A stretch of DNA of 64,000 bases from assembly GCA_033032865.1 (NCBI GenBank), contig JAWHQI010000099.1:3047001-3111000 (forward strand), written 5' to 3'. The first letter of the stretch is position 1. Each line of letters opens with the position of its first letter. This document shows, piece after piece, positions 44,016 through 55,882 of this stretch. Under the pieces are notes generated by a model. The model did not search any database and was not told where the DNA came from. It saw only the letters and a program-made list of their open reading frames with translations. Position numbers and translations under genes: made by a program. The stretch comes from Dactylorhiza incarnata (taxonomy: Eukaryota; Streptophyta; Magnoliopsida; Asparagales; Orchidaceae).

Positions 44016-45568
44016 TGTTGGAAAAACTCCTTTTGAATTAACTTAACAAATTATCTATAAGTGATTTTACCTCTTAGGTTATATTACCCACATTGTATAG
44101 TAAGGATAAATTGGTCATTAGATGTCTTAGGATGTCACACTCACCTTAGAGTGGCAAGGCCAAGTCAAGACAATCACAAAATAAGTTAAGTTAAGACTTG
44201 CATCGAATAAAAGTCGATGAAACTTCGACTTGATATCGACGCAACTCTTATTAGAAGCCAAAGCAACTTATTCAGTTGTCAAAGTATAATTCAAGTCGAT
44301 GCAATGTCAAAAGGAACTCGATGCAGAAGAAAGAGCTTGCCGAAGCCATCCAAGAAGTCGACGCAACTTTGACTACAATTCGACGTAAAAGTTAATGCTC
44401 AAAGTCCAAGTCTTCAACTCGACAAATACGTCGATAAGGAATTGACGTAATGTCGACATCTGGGTTCAATCAGAGCTAAGAAGGAATTTGAAGCTACTCT
44501 TATAATAACTCAGAGGTGCGTCGACATGAAGGATGATGAAGTCGATGCAGCGTCGAATACAGTCAAAAATTGAAGCTTTTTCTGCTGTCCTTTTGAGACC
44601 TTTTCAGAAGAACCACAAGGGTAAAGACAGTTCTCCAACGGATCGTTTATTGACAAGAATGGAATGGAGATTTCAAGGACACATCAAAATCATTCTTGGA
44701 AGGTATTCAAAATTAATGGACGGGTCAGGAACAAAAGAAGAACGGAAAATTAGGTGTCCCAAGAGAATTCCTTTTCAGGACAGCCCAAAAGAAGAAAAGA
44801 TTTGAAATCCCAATCATACATCATAAGTATGCAAAAGAGAAGAAGATAAAGAATTAGAGTTATTATTATTCTTGTCTGTCGAATAGGGTGTTCTTCTTCT
44901 TACTCCTTAAATCCTAAAACAAGAATAAGTCTTCTTTGAGCACAGTAAAAAGAAAACAGATGCTTCATATTCTTGATCTTACAGCAGATAGTATTGAAGA
45001 AATATTCACAGAGAAGGATCAAATCAAATAACCCCTGCAATCATCACTATTATAAGCAAGGGTTCATCATTTCAGATCCTGTGAATGATAGAAGCTGCAG
45101 AAGTGCTTCTGAAGAATTCTGAAACACAGAATTCAATCCTCTTCTTCTTCCTTTCTTCTTACTCTTTCCCTTGAACTGTAAAGAGTTTTATTAATCCCTC
45201 TTCCAAAGAATTCAGTGGTTCTAAGAGTCTCCTTATCAAAAGACTCAGTGGTTCTTAGAGTCTCCTTATCAAAAGACTCAGACACAGACTGTTCAATCCT
45301 ACTAGGGAGGTAGAAGAGAGGACTACCCACATTTTGGGGAACTTTTATAAAATTCCTTTTTCTTAGTGTGTGATTTTTTGTGCTATCCATACCTTAGTTT
45401 TCTGTGTTTTATTTTCAGCAAACTATATTTAATTTATTCTTTCTTTGGTTTTTGCTGATTGCATAATATCTTAGTATTTTTATTGTGTGTGCACTATTAG
45501 GGTAAAAAAAAATTTAAACTCTATTCACGCACTTTAGAGAATACTCAGAGACAGACTGTGCACTTTCA
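44016..45568 (+). repeat. 5' LTR of SIRE-like element C
   Basis: 1,553 bp, starting TGTTGGAAAAACTCC and ending TGCACTTTCA before the PBS. It contains GTCGACGCAA/GTCGATGAA-type motifs (44200-44560) and a duplicated AGACTCAGTGGTTCT segment near 45210-45280. The TSD would be gttac (44011-44015), with the partner outside the window. Confidence 0.85.
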
Positions 45569-45796
45569 ATTGGTATCAGAGGGAGGTTTATCATTAAAAG
45601 GTTCACCTTGATCAAAAGATCTCCTCCTCTCATTTCTTTATTATAAATCAGTTAAAAACTATTTTTACAAAAAAATGAGTTCTAAGGATTATGCATCAAC
45701 AAGACCTCCAGTGTGCAACCTGAATAAGTTTACACTCTGGAAGGCCAGAATAAAGTTGTATATGAATTCTATTGATGAAGGTATCTTTGATGTTAT
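45569..45796 (+). pseudogene. gag: PBS and Gag N-terminus of element C, truncated
   Basis: PBS TGGTATCAGAGGGAGG starts near 45572. Gag starts at ATG 45675 and reads VCNLNKFTLWKARIKLYM, matching the LPVCTKENFPMWKERV start of the TRGAG1 Gag. The Tat-like element D interrupts it after about 40 codons. Confidence 0.85.
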
Positions 45797-46518
45797 TGTA
45801 CAACCCCGTGTTCGCCTGAGGGAATAAAGCTCGAAGATGGGAGAATTAGGGTGGAAATGGTGATCTCGCTACTGAGGGGTCGCGAGTACCAGGCGAGGCA
45901 AGCCAGAGCGATCTCGCAGAGGAGAACGCGAGGCCTGTCCAGGAGGGAGGTCATCAAAAGGAAGGCGAGCAGGGCCTTCGCGGGCCTCTCGCCTAAGGAG
46001 TGTTCACGAGCAATACTCGCGAGGATACTCGCGAGAAGTGCTAGGAGTGGCACTCTCGCCGGCCACTTGCTCAGGGGTTAAGGAGGTGAAATTATCCTTC
46101 TGCCCTTGGTGGGCTACTAATAGCCCTTCAGAACAACGGAGTTTTGCTGTTAGCAGGCCAAATTGGGGTGCATTTAGCAGACCAAAAGGCGGAATCCCGT
46201 TATGAGCAGACCAGTTTAGGAAAACTATAAATAAGACCCTAAGGGAACCATTGGAAGGGGCATCTTCTTTTTGGCTTCTCTCTACTCAGGTCATCTTTGG
46301 TTAGCATTATCAAAGCTCTCCAAGGTGTCCGGCTTCAGTTCTTGGCTTAGGAGGGGAAGTGCTCTACGATCTTCCGGGTGTGTGGTGGGACCTCCACACT
46401 GTCGCCAAGGGTCTTAGTCCTAAGTCTTCGGCCAGGTTGCTCCGAGGGATCAGTAAGCACGAGTTGCACCCATCTTTGGGGTCCGAACTCCTCGTTGGGC
46501 CAAATCCCGGTTCCAACA
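45797..46518 (+). repeat. 5' LTR of Tat-like gypsy element D
   Basis: About 722 bp, starting TGTACAACCCC and ending GGTTCCAACA. A TATA box (CTATAAATAAG) is near 46225. A TTTTTGGTGCGGTGAGCGTGG segment follows at the PBS position, a diverged form of the TGGCGCC-type site. The TSD would be gttat (45792-45796). Confidence 0.75.
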
Positions 46519-46575
46519 TTTTTGGTGCGGTGAGCGTGGACAGTAGCTGGTGCAAGAAAGTTTCAAGGAAGCAGC

Positions 46576-47356
46576 ATGGCGGGAGATGAAGAGCATGGCG
46601 ATGAGTTTGGCAGCTCGCAGCCAGCGGTGATGTTGGGGATGTTGGCGGACTTCAGGAGAGAGGTCCTCAAGAGTATCGGTCTCGCCTTCGCCGCGGTGCT
46701 AAGTGAGTTCACGACCCTAGCACCTCAGGTGCTCCCCCCTCCGGGAGTCGGCGAGGGTGCCCCGGGGGGAAGGGCAGGGAAGGAGGTGGCAGTAGCGGGG
46801 CGAGATCTCTTCGGGCGAGAGCTTTTTGCCAGCCCAGCGAGTGCCACCCCGACAGGTCTGGTTCCGGCGAGTGCCTTTCCGGTGAGCGCTGCTCCGGCGA
46901 GTGCAGTCCAGGCGAGAGCGACTCCAGCAAGCACGGCTCTGGTGAGCTCAGGTCTACTACTGCGACAAGGATGACCCTGTCCAGCACTTGCAGTCGTTGG
47001 AGGACTCAGTCTTCATCCGACCGATGTCAGATGCTTTCAAGTGTCGGCTCTTCGCCGTAACTCAAAATGAGAAGGCTAGGGACTGGTTCCATCAACTCCC
47101 AGCCAGGTCGATCTACCCATTTGAGGACTTGCGTCGAGGCTTCTTGTTGCGCTTCTTGGCTTCCAAGAAGAGAAAGAGGGACGCCAAGTCGCTCTTCAAG
47201 GTCAAGCAGGAACCGGGGGAGTTGCTGGCACATTACGCAGACCGGTTTCAGGAGGAGGTTCTGCATACCCAGGAGAAGCCAGGGTTTGCCCTCCAGCTCG
47301 CCTTCACGGTGGGGCTGAGGGAGAGTTTTTTCAAAATGAGTTTGAAGAGGAAGGCC
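46576..47356 (+). pseudogene. gag: Tat-like gypsy Gag of element D, N-terminal and core part
   Basis: Starts at ATG 46576 with an Ala/Pro/Gly-rich N-terminus. It shifts frame near 46940, then encodes the gag core: DPVQHLQSLEDSV, DAFKCRLF, ARDWFHQLPARSI, RRGFLLRFLASKK, AHYADRFQEEV. It is split at KRKA by LARD1. The frame continues at 53321 with RVSYDELMERVAEE, so the insertion site is exact. Confidence 0.85.
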
Positions 47357-49025
47357 TGATGTGCGAATCTAGCACACCGCTATAGGCGGTAGCGAGACTG
47401 CGGCATGAAACGGTAGTGTATCGATAGTTCAAGTAATATAAAATGTGGGAGTGAATCCCAAAGTATCGAATCTCAAAGGAACACAGTAAGGTGGAGTTAT
47501 CTGTTGAGGAGGACTTGAGATCAAAGTCCTTGTGACAGATGGAATGCGGACAAAAAGGATTTTTGGTTTTGTAAATAAAATAAAATAACTACAACTACTC
47601 CTATGCAGGTCGCTATGCACTACTTCGCCGGGCGAATGGAAACTATGCAGGCTGCTATGCACTGCTTCGCTTGACGGATGGACGAGTAGGCAAGCGGATG
47701 AGGTGGGTGTAACTGCGAAAAGGTTTGAGGGCCGTTAGCACCTCTTGGCTAGGCGGATGAATTACACAGGCTGCTATGCACCGCTTCGCTGCGCGGATGG
47801 AAGAGTATGCACACAGAATGGGCGAGTAGTCAGGCGGAACGGATGGTAGAATGTGGGCGCTCCTCAAATCACAAAAACCACAAACATAACCACAAAACCA
47901 TGGAAAATTATACTAATAACATTTAGGGTTTATGGACATCATTCATATCGAAACATACAAACAACACACATCAAATAGAATCAGCAAAAATAACAAGGAG
48001 GAGGTAAGATTACAACCGAAGCACGAAGACTCGTCGGAGGTTCACGGCCGGAATCGTAGGGTTGTCAATCCTCATCCGCGCTTGGTCTTCAACTATCGTC
48101 CGCGGTAGAAGAGGTCTGTCACTACCTCCCAATGGGCCCGTCTTCTTCGTCAATAGCCTTCAGCCATGATCTTGCCGGAGAACTCCAAGGATATAGTGCA
48201 AAATCTGATGAAATGGAGCTTGGAAGATTCTGAATGATGGAGGAGGCCGAGAGGATACTCTGGCTCGAGATTGGCATGAAGAATATGCCCGGAGCACCTT
48301 CAAATGGTGGGTGGCGATGGAGCGGCGAAAAAGGCGGAACTGGAACCCTTCGGGCGCGGGAAAGAAGATCGATCCGGATTAGGGCAGAAATCTGCGCTTT
48401 TATAGAAAACAATCAGAAATTTGGTCACGCACGGTCGAACGCACGATCGTGCGTGCACCATGTGATATTAAACAAGCATAAAACCAGGAAGATGAAGCAG
48501 GCGCGCCCGTGCATTTTACTCACGCACGGTCGAAGTCGACCGTGCGTAAATACGCATGGGCAAATTCAGAAAGCTCGAAATCCAGAAAACAACTGGAGGC
48601 CATGCGTTTTGTTCGCGCACGGTTGAGGCCAACCGTGCGTGAAGAAAATGCACGAGCGGGGAAGATCACCATATTGACTAGCCGATCATTTTGCATGACC
48701 GTGCATCAAGTGAACGCACGACCTTGCGATTCATACATGGTGAATTCTGGGCAGTATGGATGATCTGCCCACCTACACAACGAATCCACACGCTGTGAAC
48801 ACACCTCAAGCACAAGTATAATAACATAAAAAGAATGGGGAGCACAATGTGCTTGCCCCCAACAAAATAGTGCGCAATTACACTCCACAACGGGCCTAAA
48901 CATTGCACTTTGTGAGGGAATGTGAACCGGTGAAATATAAACAATAATGAGCTAAAAGTGAAGTTCATGTGAGTCAAAACTAGCCCAGATGAGTCCATAA
49001 AAGTGTATATAAACGGGACTCGTCA
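47357..49025 (-). repeat. LARD1 LTR, left (3' on minus strand)
   Basis: 1,669 bp. Plus-strand reading starts TGATGTGCGAATCTAGC and ends GGGACTCGTCA. It holds inverted-repeat motifs of the CGCACGGTCGA/TCGACCGTGCG type (48430-48730) and a series of GCTATGCACTGCTTCGC-like repeats (47600-47790). Confidence 0.92.
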
Positions 49026-51647
49026 CACCCCCAGACTTACCTGTTTGCGCGTCCCGAGCAAACAAATCTGGCGGAGTAGGAAAAGCATAGCTAGCCAAAA
49101 AATTGCAAACATGGAATTAAATGCGAAGTTGTACATAGAAGATCATTAGAAGAAGTGTCTACATATGCTAGCTAATTTATAAAGTGTAAATGCGTAAAAA
49201 GAATTTTTTTTTACTCAAAAATGGAATGTTGGTGAATCGCAAGGTCACACGTAGTACGAAAGTAAGCAAGACGCGAAGGGGAGTGTTACCCAAGACCGAA
49301 ACTCGGAATTATCTCCGTTAAAATCCATCAGCGTCGACAACCATAAGCTCGCCCTATCACACTCTCTCCACGATGCTAGTAAACTCACAAGACGAATCGA
49401 TAGGACTTTAGGTATACACGAGGCTTAGGTTACGGTTTGGAATGCCAAGATAAACATGATGGCTAATCGCAACCCAAAAGAACTCACAAAAGTGCTAATT
49501 CAAAGCAGCCCCCAATAAAACACGTGCAATACACCCCCAGACTTGACCTTGAAACTGGGTGTGCACATGGCCTACTCCAATCGATAGAGATTTATGTTTC
49601 AATTAAAATGCTAGGGATATTTTTTTTCTTTCTCTTTGCTTTTTCTTTTTCTTTTCCTTCCCCTTTTTTATATCCCCAAATCTATTAGCAAGAATCTCAA
49701 CATATAGATATTTTTTAAGATATCCACATCAACACAAAAGTTTCAAAAGACAGCACCGCATTGGAAAATTACAATTCAATAATGCTTTTGGCTTAATTTT
49801 TTGTTGCGATAATGTGATTAGCTTTTAGGCCTTGGTGAAGTATGGTGGAGCTGAACCAAAAGGTCGGGTAGGCATAAAATAGGCTAACAACGGTTAGCGT
49901 ATAGGAATGGTAGAACAAAGCTCAAGCTTGCCAAAAAGATGGCCTACGTCACGCTCAACTTGCAAATCGTTCACACCCATGCTTCAAGAGTCGCTTGGGG
50001 CAAGTTCTTAGCACCCGAGAAAGGTAATCCTTCCTCCTGACTCGAGCAACACGAACCTCGCGCTTGCCTACACACAATACACCGCTACCACTAAATTCAA
50101 CCACATTCACCATTTTTAGTAAAATAAATTAAAATCTACGCAAATCTACTAATTGTAAATTGGAAGCATAAATAAAAACTAGTTCTACTCAAATTCCTAG
50201 GCAAGACACAAGTACTCAACAAGAGCACTACAAGAGTCAACATGCCACTCCATCTTGCAATTTTTAGACTAATAAAGCAATTCCTACATCACAACCAAGA
50301 ATTGAATATACGGGAGCATACTAACAAGCGAGTGCGCACTGAAGTGGGTGTTGTGATGTGCGATGAAGATGAACAAATAATATATAACTGAAATAAAATA
50401 CTTCTGGCATGCACTGAGATGTGCCCGTGCAGTGGGTAACAAATAGCGGCTCTCCCCCAGACTTAATCTAAGTAATAGACGCAAATGATGTAACCATGAA
50501 AATTGAATAAAAGGTCAGGGGAAAAGAGTACCCAATGCTCAAAAATGAGCATACCAGAAGATTGGCATTTAAGTCTAGACCTAGCTGCAGCATCCGCCAT
50601 CCAGAAAAAGGACCTGCATGGGTGAGCTCCGCAAAAATAAAGAAAGTAGACAAACTAAAAAGAAATGCAACTAACTAAACTGACAACATAAATAAATGCA
50701 GGAAAAGGTAAGATAACTACTGGGGTTATTGTCCTCCCAACACGACTTATTCAAATTTAAAACAGTTCTAGCTAATGGGTCTATGAAAAGAAAAGTGCAC
50801 AGGTAACTGTTCTAATATCCGTGTGGGTAACGGGTACCGATACGACGATAAAACAGTTACCCCTCTACCTAAATAATAATACCTGCTCCTCACAGGTAGA
50901 GGGAAGAGAATGTCAGAAGAGGAGGAATCCTCACTCTTCTCACCAAAAATATCCTTGCCCAACAAGGTGTCATCTTCAGGGAGGCGCAGGAGGAGAAGGT
51001 AATGATAGAGGCTTCCACTATGGAGGAGGGGTCAACCTCCTCACATATGAGGATACGCTCATCATTGACTTAAGCATCATGCTCCAAGTCCTCCTGGAGT
51101 ACCTTTGGAGGCTCAACCTGCATAGGGTCAAATAAAGAAGGGGGGTTAGGGAATAAAAGAGAAGAAAAACTTAAATAAATGTCAATCGGGGGAGTGGTCC
51201 CGATCTCACTCCCAGCAGGATCCAAATATAGATCACAGTCGGTATCATATGAGTCATAGCAAGGGAGTCCGAAAGATCGAGGTCCTTGGTGTTGAGTTGG
51301 ACCTTCTCACCCAATAAGGAAGTGCAAACTTCCTCATCAGAAAGGGTTTCCTCCTCATCTACAACGGATATTGAAAGCTGAATACATGGTGTAGCGGGGG
51401 ATAATTCACCAACATAAAAAAATTTCTTTGCAAAAATTAACTACACGCAAGAAATAATAATAAAAAATGAATGTCTGCTTTAGATAAATCACAAAATAGA
51501 TAAGGAATAAAGAAATTTAATACTACAAATTCTAAGAACTAAAACAAAGAAGAAAATGGTATAAACAAATGGAAAAGGGCTTCTATCTCTCGACTTCCTC
51601 TCCAGAAACACACACGACTGTGTTCCCCAGCAACGACGCCAAAAACT
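49026..51647 (-). other. LARD1 interior, no gene seen
   Basis: AT-rich, no ORF above about 104 aa and no gag or pol motif. A purine tract (minus strand AAGTCTGGGGGTG) borders the left LTR at 49026, and similar tracts recur near 49530 and 50455. The PBS region is at about 51620-51647. Confidence 0.75.
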
Positions 51648-53315
51648 TGATGCGCGAATCTAACACACCGCTATAGGCAATAGCGAGACTACGACACGAA
51701 ATGGCAGTGTACCGATCGTTCAAGTAATATAAAATGTGGGAGTGAATCCCCAAGTATCGAATCTCAAAGGAACACAGTAAGGTAGAGTTATCTGTTGAGG
51801 GGACTTGAGATCGAAGTCCTTGTGACAGATGGAATGCGGACAAAAAAGATTTTTGGTTTTGTAAATAAAATAAAATAACTACAACTACTCCTATGCAGGC
51901 CGCTATGCACTGCTTCGTCGGGCGGATGGAAACTATGCAGGCTGCTATGCACTGCTTTGCTTGGCGGATGGACGAGTACGCAAGGGGATGAGGTGGGTGT
52001 AACTGCGGAAAGGTTTGAGAGCCGTTAGCACCTCTTGGCTAGGCGGATGGATTACACGGACTGCTATGCACCGCTTCGCTGCGTGGATGGAAGAGTAGGC
52101 ACACGGAATGGGCGAGTAGTCAGGCAGAATAGATAGTGGAATGGGGGCGCTCCTCAAATCACAAAAACAACAAACATAACCACAAAACCATGGAAAATTA
52201 CACTAATAACATTTAGGGTTTATGGACATCATTCATATAGAAACATACAAACCACACACATCAATAGAATCAGCAAAAATAACAAGGAGGAGGTAAGATT
52301 ACAACCGAAGCACGAAGACTAGTCGGAGGTTCACGACCGGAATCGTAGGGTTGTCAATCCTCGTCCGCGCTCGGTATTCAACTATCGTCCGGGGTAGAAG
52401 AGGGTTGTCACTACCTCCCAATGGACCTGTCTTCTTCGTCAATAGCCTTCAGCCACGATCTTGCCGGAGAACTCCAGGGATATAGTGCAAAATCTGTTAA
52501 AATGGAGCTTGGAAGATTCTGAATGATGGAGGAGGCCGAGAGGATACTCCGACTCGAGATTGGCATGAAGAATATGCCCGGAGCACCTCCAAATGGTGGG
52601 AGGTGATGGAGAGGCGAAAAAGGCAGAACTGGAACCCTTCGGGCGCGAGAAAGAAGATCAATCCGGATTAGGGCGAAAATCTGCGCTTTTATAGAAAACA
52701 ATCAGAAATTTGGTCAAACACGGTGGAATGCATGACCGTGCGTGAACCGTGCGATATTAAACAAGCATAAAAACCAGGAAGACGAAGTAGGTGCGCCCAT
52801 GCGTTTTACTCACGCATGGTCAAAGCTGACCGTGCATAAAAATGCACTGGCAAATTTAGAAAGCTCGAAATCCGGCAAACAACAGGAGGCCGTGCGTTTT
52901 GTTTGCGCACGGTTAAGGCCAACCGTGCGTGAAGAAAACACACGAGCAGAGCAGATCACCATATTGACCAACCGATCATTTCGCACTACCGTGCGTCAAG
53001 TGAATGCACAACCGTGCGATTCATACATGGTGAATTCTGGGCAGTATGGATGATCTGGCCACCTGCACAATGAATCCACACGCTGGGAACACACCTCCAA
53101 TACAAGTATAATAACAGAAAAAGAATGGGGAGCACAATGTGCTTGCCCCCAACAAAATAGTGCGCAATTGCACACCACAACAGGCCTAAATATTGCACTT
53201 TGTGAGGGAATATGAACCGGTGAAATATAAACAATAATGAGCTAAACGTGAAGTGCATGTGAGTGAAAACTAGACCACACGAGTCCATAAAAGTGTATAT
53301 TAATGGGACTCATCA
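51648..53315 (-). repeat. LARD1 LTR, right (5' on minus strand)
   Basis: 1,668-bp partner of 47357-49025. On the minus strand it starts TGATGAGTCCCATTAATATAC and has TATA (CTATAAAAGCGC) near 52685. Many small differences from its partner indicate moderate age. Confidence 0.92.
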
Positions 53316-54619
53316 AGGCCCGTGTCTCCTACGATGAGTTGATGGAGAGGGTGGCCGAGGAGATTGAAGGAGAGGAGGCTAATCCGGAGCTCGCTAAGAG
53401 GCTAGCAAAGCTCAGTGAGCCGGAATTCAAGCAGCAGGAAGGGCGGAGAAGAGAAGAGCCCAGGGCCCCGAAGGTTGGGTGGAGGCATCAAGATGGAGGA
53501 GCGCGGGTTCAAGGGAGGGGTTACGCCCCGGGAGGGGGTAACTTCCATGGGGGTCAGGGAAGATCCCATCAGTTAGGGTGGAGGCAAGGTCCAAGGAAGA
53601 TGCCTCCCTCGCCTCAGCATGCCATGACAATCAGGCGAGGAAGAGGAGGAAGAGGAAGGAGAGAGGAAGCAGGGGCAGGAGCGGGAGAAGGAAGAAGAAG
53701 GGGGAATAGTCGGCGGAGGCCGAGAGGAGGGAGGCGGCATTGCCTTATTGTGACTTCCACAATGAGGAAGGTCACGCAATGACCACCTACCCAGAATTTC
53801 TAGAGATGAAGGGAGCCAGAGTGCCGACACCGTAGGAGTAGGGGGCGGTGAGGATTGAAGTGGTCTTTCCTCAGGATAAGGAGGATGAGAGGTGTGAATA
53901 CCGGGCTGACGTAGGGACCCGAGGAGGGATCGGGGTGATCCATGGGGGGAGGGGTAGGGATTGAGGTGACCCGGAAGGCATGCCTCCATACCATGTACCG
54001 TCTTAGCGTGGCTTCGACGTCCCTAGCCCCGCCCCGAGCGGAGAAGATCTCATTCACTCAGAAGGATATGCTGGGTCATGAGGACCCATTCTGCGATGCG
54101 TTGGTCATCCAGACAGCGATCGAGAACTTCACCGTCTCTCAGATCCTTGTGGACAACGGGAGCTCGGTCAACGTCATCTTCAAGAAGGCGTTCGATGAGA
54201 TGCAGGTGGAGGCACAAAGGGTGTTGGCCTTGGATGGCCCGTTGTTTGGATTCTCCGGTGATAGGAAGGAGGTAGAGTGGGAGTGGGACTCCATGTACTC
54301 CTTGGGGGGGGGGGGGGGGGGGGGGCAGTCTAGGAATAACCGTTTCGTCATAGTGGATGCTCCCAGCAGCTACATCGCCATCTTTGGGCGGCCGCTCATT
54401 AGTGCGTTCCGCTGCATCCCCTCCACTTTCCACCAATGCCTTAAGGTCAATGCGGTAGGAGTCCAAGTCCGGATAAGGGGAGATCTGAAGGTAGCCCGAC
54501 AATGCTATGTGACTGCCGTGAACACCATCTCCTGGATGGCCGAGGCGGAAGAGTGGGATCGAGAGATGGGTGAGTCAACAAGGCTTGAGGAGGAAGGAGA
54601 GGAGGAAAGAGTAGAGTAA
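53316..54619 (+). pseudogene. Element D Gag C-terminus and Tat-like protease
   Basis: Continues the D frame after LARD1: a basic Arg/Gly-rich gag tail (53316-53780), then a degraded knuckle in another frame (CDFHNEEGH, near 53745). Next is the protease region, with the active-site block ILVDNGSSVNVIF at about 54145-54185; the DNGSS form is typical of Tat/Retand elements. IFGRPLISAF lies near 54380. A run of 22 G at 54304-54325 interrupts the coding pattern. Stop at 54617. Large minus-strand frames here are antisense shadows. Confidence 0.8.
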
Positions 54620-55314
54620 AGCGAGGCCCAGGAGGAAGGGGAGGAAGAAATGATGGAGGTTCGGGAAGGAAGAAGGTAGGAGGAGGTCAAAGTGCTCGCT
54701 TGCGACAAGGAGAAGGAGGGTGATTGGGGGAGCAGTCCCGGCTGGAGGTCGTGGATGAGGTCATGGAGCTTGAAGTCACCACCCGGGCGGGGGTGATATA
54801 AAAGTTCAAGGTCAGCGGCGAGCTCAGCCTGGATGAGCAGAAGCAAATCCTGGCCTGCGTCCAGGAGAATGTGGACATCTTTGCATGGAGTGCCGCGAAG
54901 ATGCCAGGGATTGATGCGGATGTGGCTTGCCATTGCCTCAACCTCAATCTTGGCACTTGCCCCATCCATCAAAAGAAGAGGGCCATAGCTGACAAGATGG
55001 AAGGGCCCATCCGAGAGGAGGTGGGCAAGATCCTCCATGCCGGTTTTTGTAATGAAGATCCAGTATCCTAGCTGAGTCTCTAATGTAGTAATGGTAAAAA
55101 AGGGAGGAGGTAAGTGGAGAATGTGCGTTGATTTTTTTTTACTTAATAAATCATGCCCCAAGGATTGCTACCCCTTGCCTAGAATCGACGCGTTGGTTGA
55201 TTCAGCCATCAGTTTTTCTATGATTTCTTTTTTAGAAGCTTTTTTAGGTTACCATCAGATCCATATGCACCCCCTCCCAACATCAAGTATGTCTCCTTCA
55301 TCACAGGGGATGGG
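54620..55314 (+). pseudogene. pol: Element D reverse transcriptase N-terminal part, truncated
   Basis: Degraded RT entry: DEQKQILACVQENVDIFAW, MPGIDADVACHCLNLN, QKKRAIADKM (54820-55060), then GGGKWRMCVDF, LNKSCPKDCYPLPRID (55095-55190) and the GYHQIHMHP block (about 55245-55270). Stops and frameshifts are frequent. It is cut by copia E at 55314, before the RT active site. Confidence 0.8.
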
Positions 55315-55882
55315 TGTTGAAAATATTGAAGTGGAAGTTGTGGAGTTGGCGGTCTTGCGGTCTCCTCTGGCGGTCTGACCTCTCTGGTCTAGCCGCGGGC
55401 TATTCGGCGTGACCGCCGTTCTTCTGACCAAGGTGTCGAGGTGAGGCTGCACGGTCTGGTCGTGTGACCGCGTGGCAAGCTGTATTCTGTTCGGTGTAAC
55501 CACGTGATCTGGTGCTTGTGATCGCGTGGTGGGGGCAGCCCGGTCTGGTGGCTGTCCTGTCTCTTTGTGGTGCGCACGGACTAAGGTCTTCTTAGTCGTG
55601 CGGTCTCCGGTTTGTGTTCGCCTAGCTGGTCCTTCGGCGATATGCTGGTATATGTGGTCACAGGTGTTTAGTCGACTTGGCAGTTTGTTGTCCTAATCGG
55701 CCTGGTATGTTCGCGGTCTCTGGAGGAGGTCGGGTGGAGAACACAGGTGGTGAGCATCATGACCGGGCGAGTTGTCACGATCGCGGGGCTTCTGTTAAAG
55801 TCGGCGAGCTCACTAAGCAGGAGGATTTTTTTGCTGATTGCGCGGGTTGACCGGTCTGGTCGCGCGGTCAAGGGTGATGACT
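55315..55882 (+). repeat. 5' LTR of copia element E, first part
   Basis: Starts TGTTGAAAATATTG after atggg (55310-55314, probable TSD). U3 is full of GCGGTCT, GTGACCGCG and GGTCTGGT motifs. It is interrupted by a solo LTR with TSD tgact and continues at 57696. Confidence 0.8.

Larger units (their letters stand above)
47357..53315 (-). mobile_element. Non-coding LARD-like LTR element (LARD1)
   Basis: A 5.96-kb element with the 5-bp TSD aggcc (47352-47356 and 53316-53320) in the gag of element D, whose frame is continuous across the site. The LTRs are 1.67 kb. The orientation is minus: after the right LTR the minus strand reads TTTTTGGCGTCGTTGCTGGGG, an Asp-type gypsy PBS. The 2.6-kb interior has no coding frame with recognisable motifs. 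Confidence 0.92.

Noticed and set aside
46576..46974. Stand-alone Ala-rich gene
   Set aside because: It is the N-terminal part of the Tat-like gag of element D; the gag core follows after a frameshift.
53573..55161. Long minus-strand ORFs (up to 218 aa) over element D
   Set aside because: Antisense to recognisable gag, protease and RT; Ser/Pro-rich composition reflects the purine-rich plus strand.
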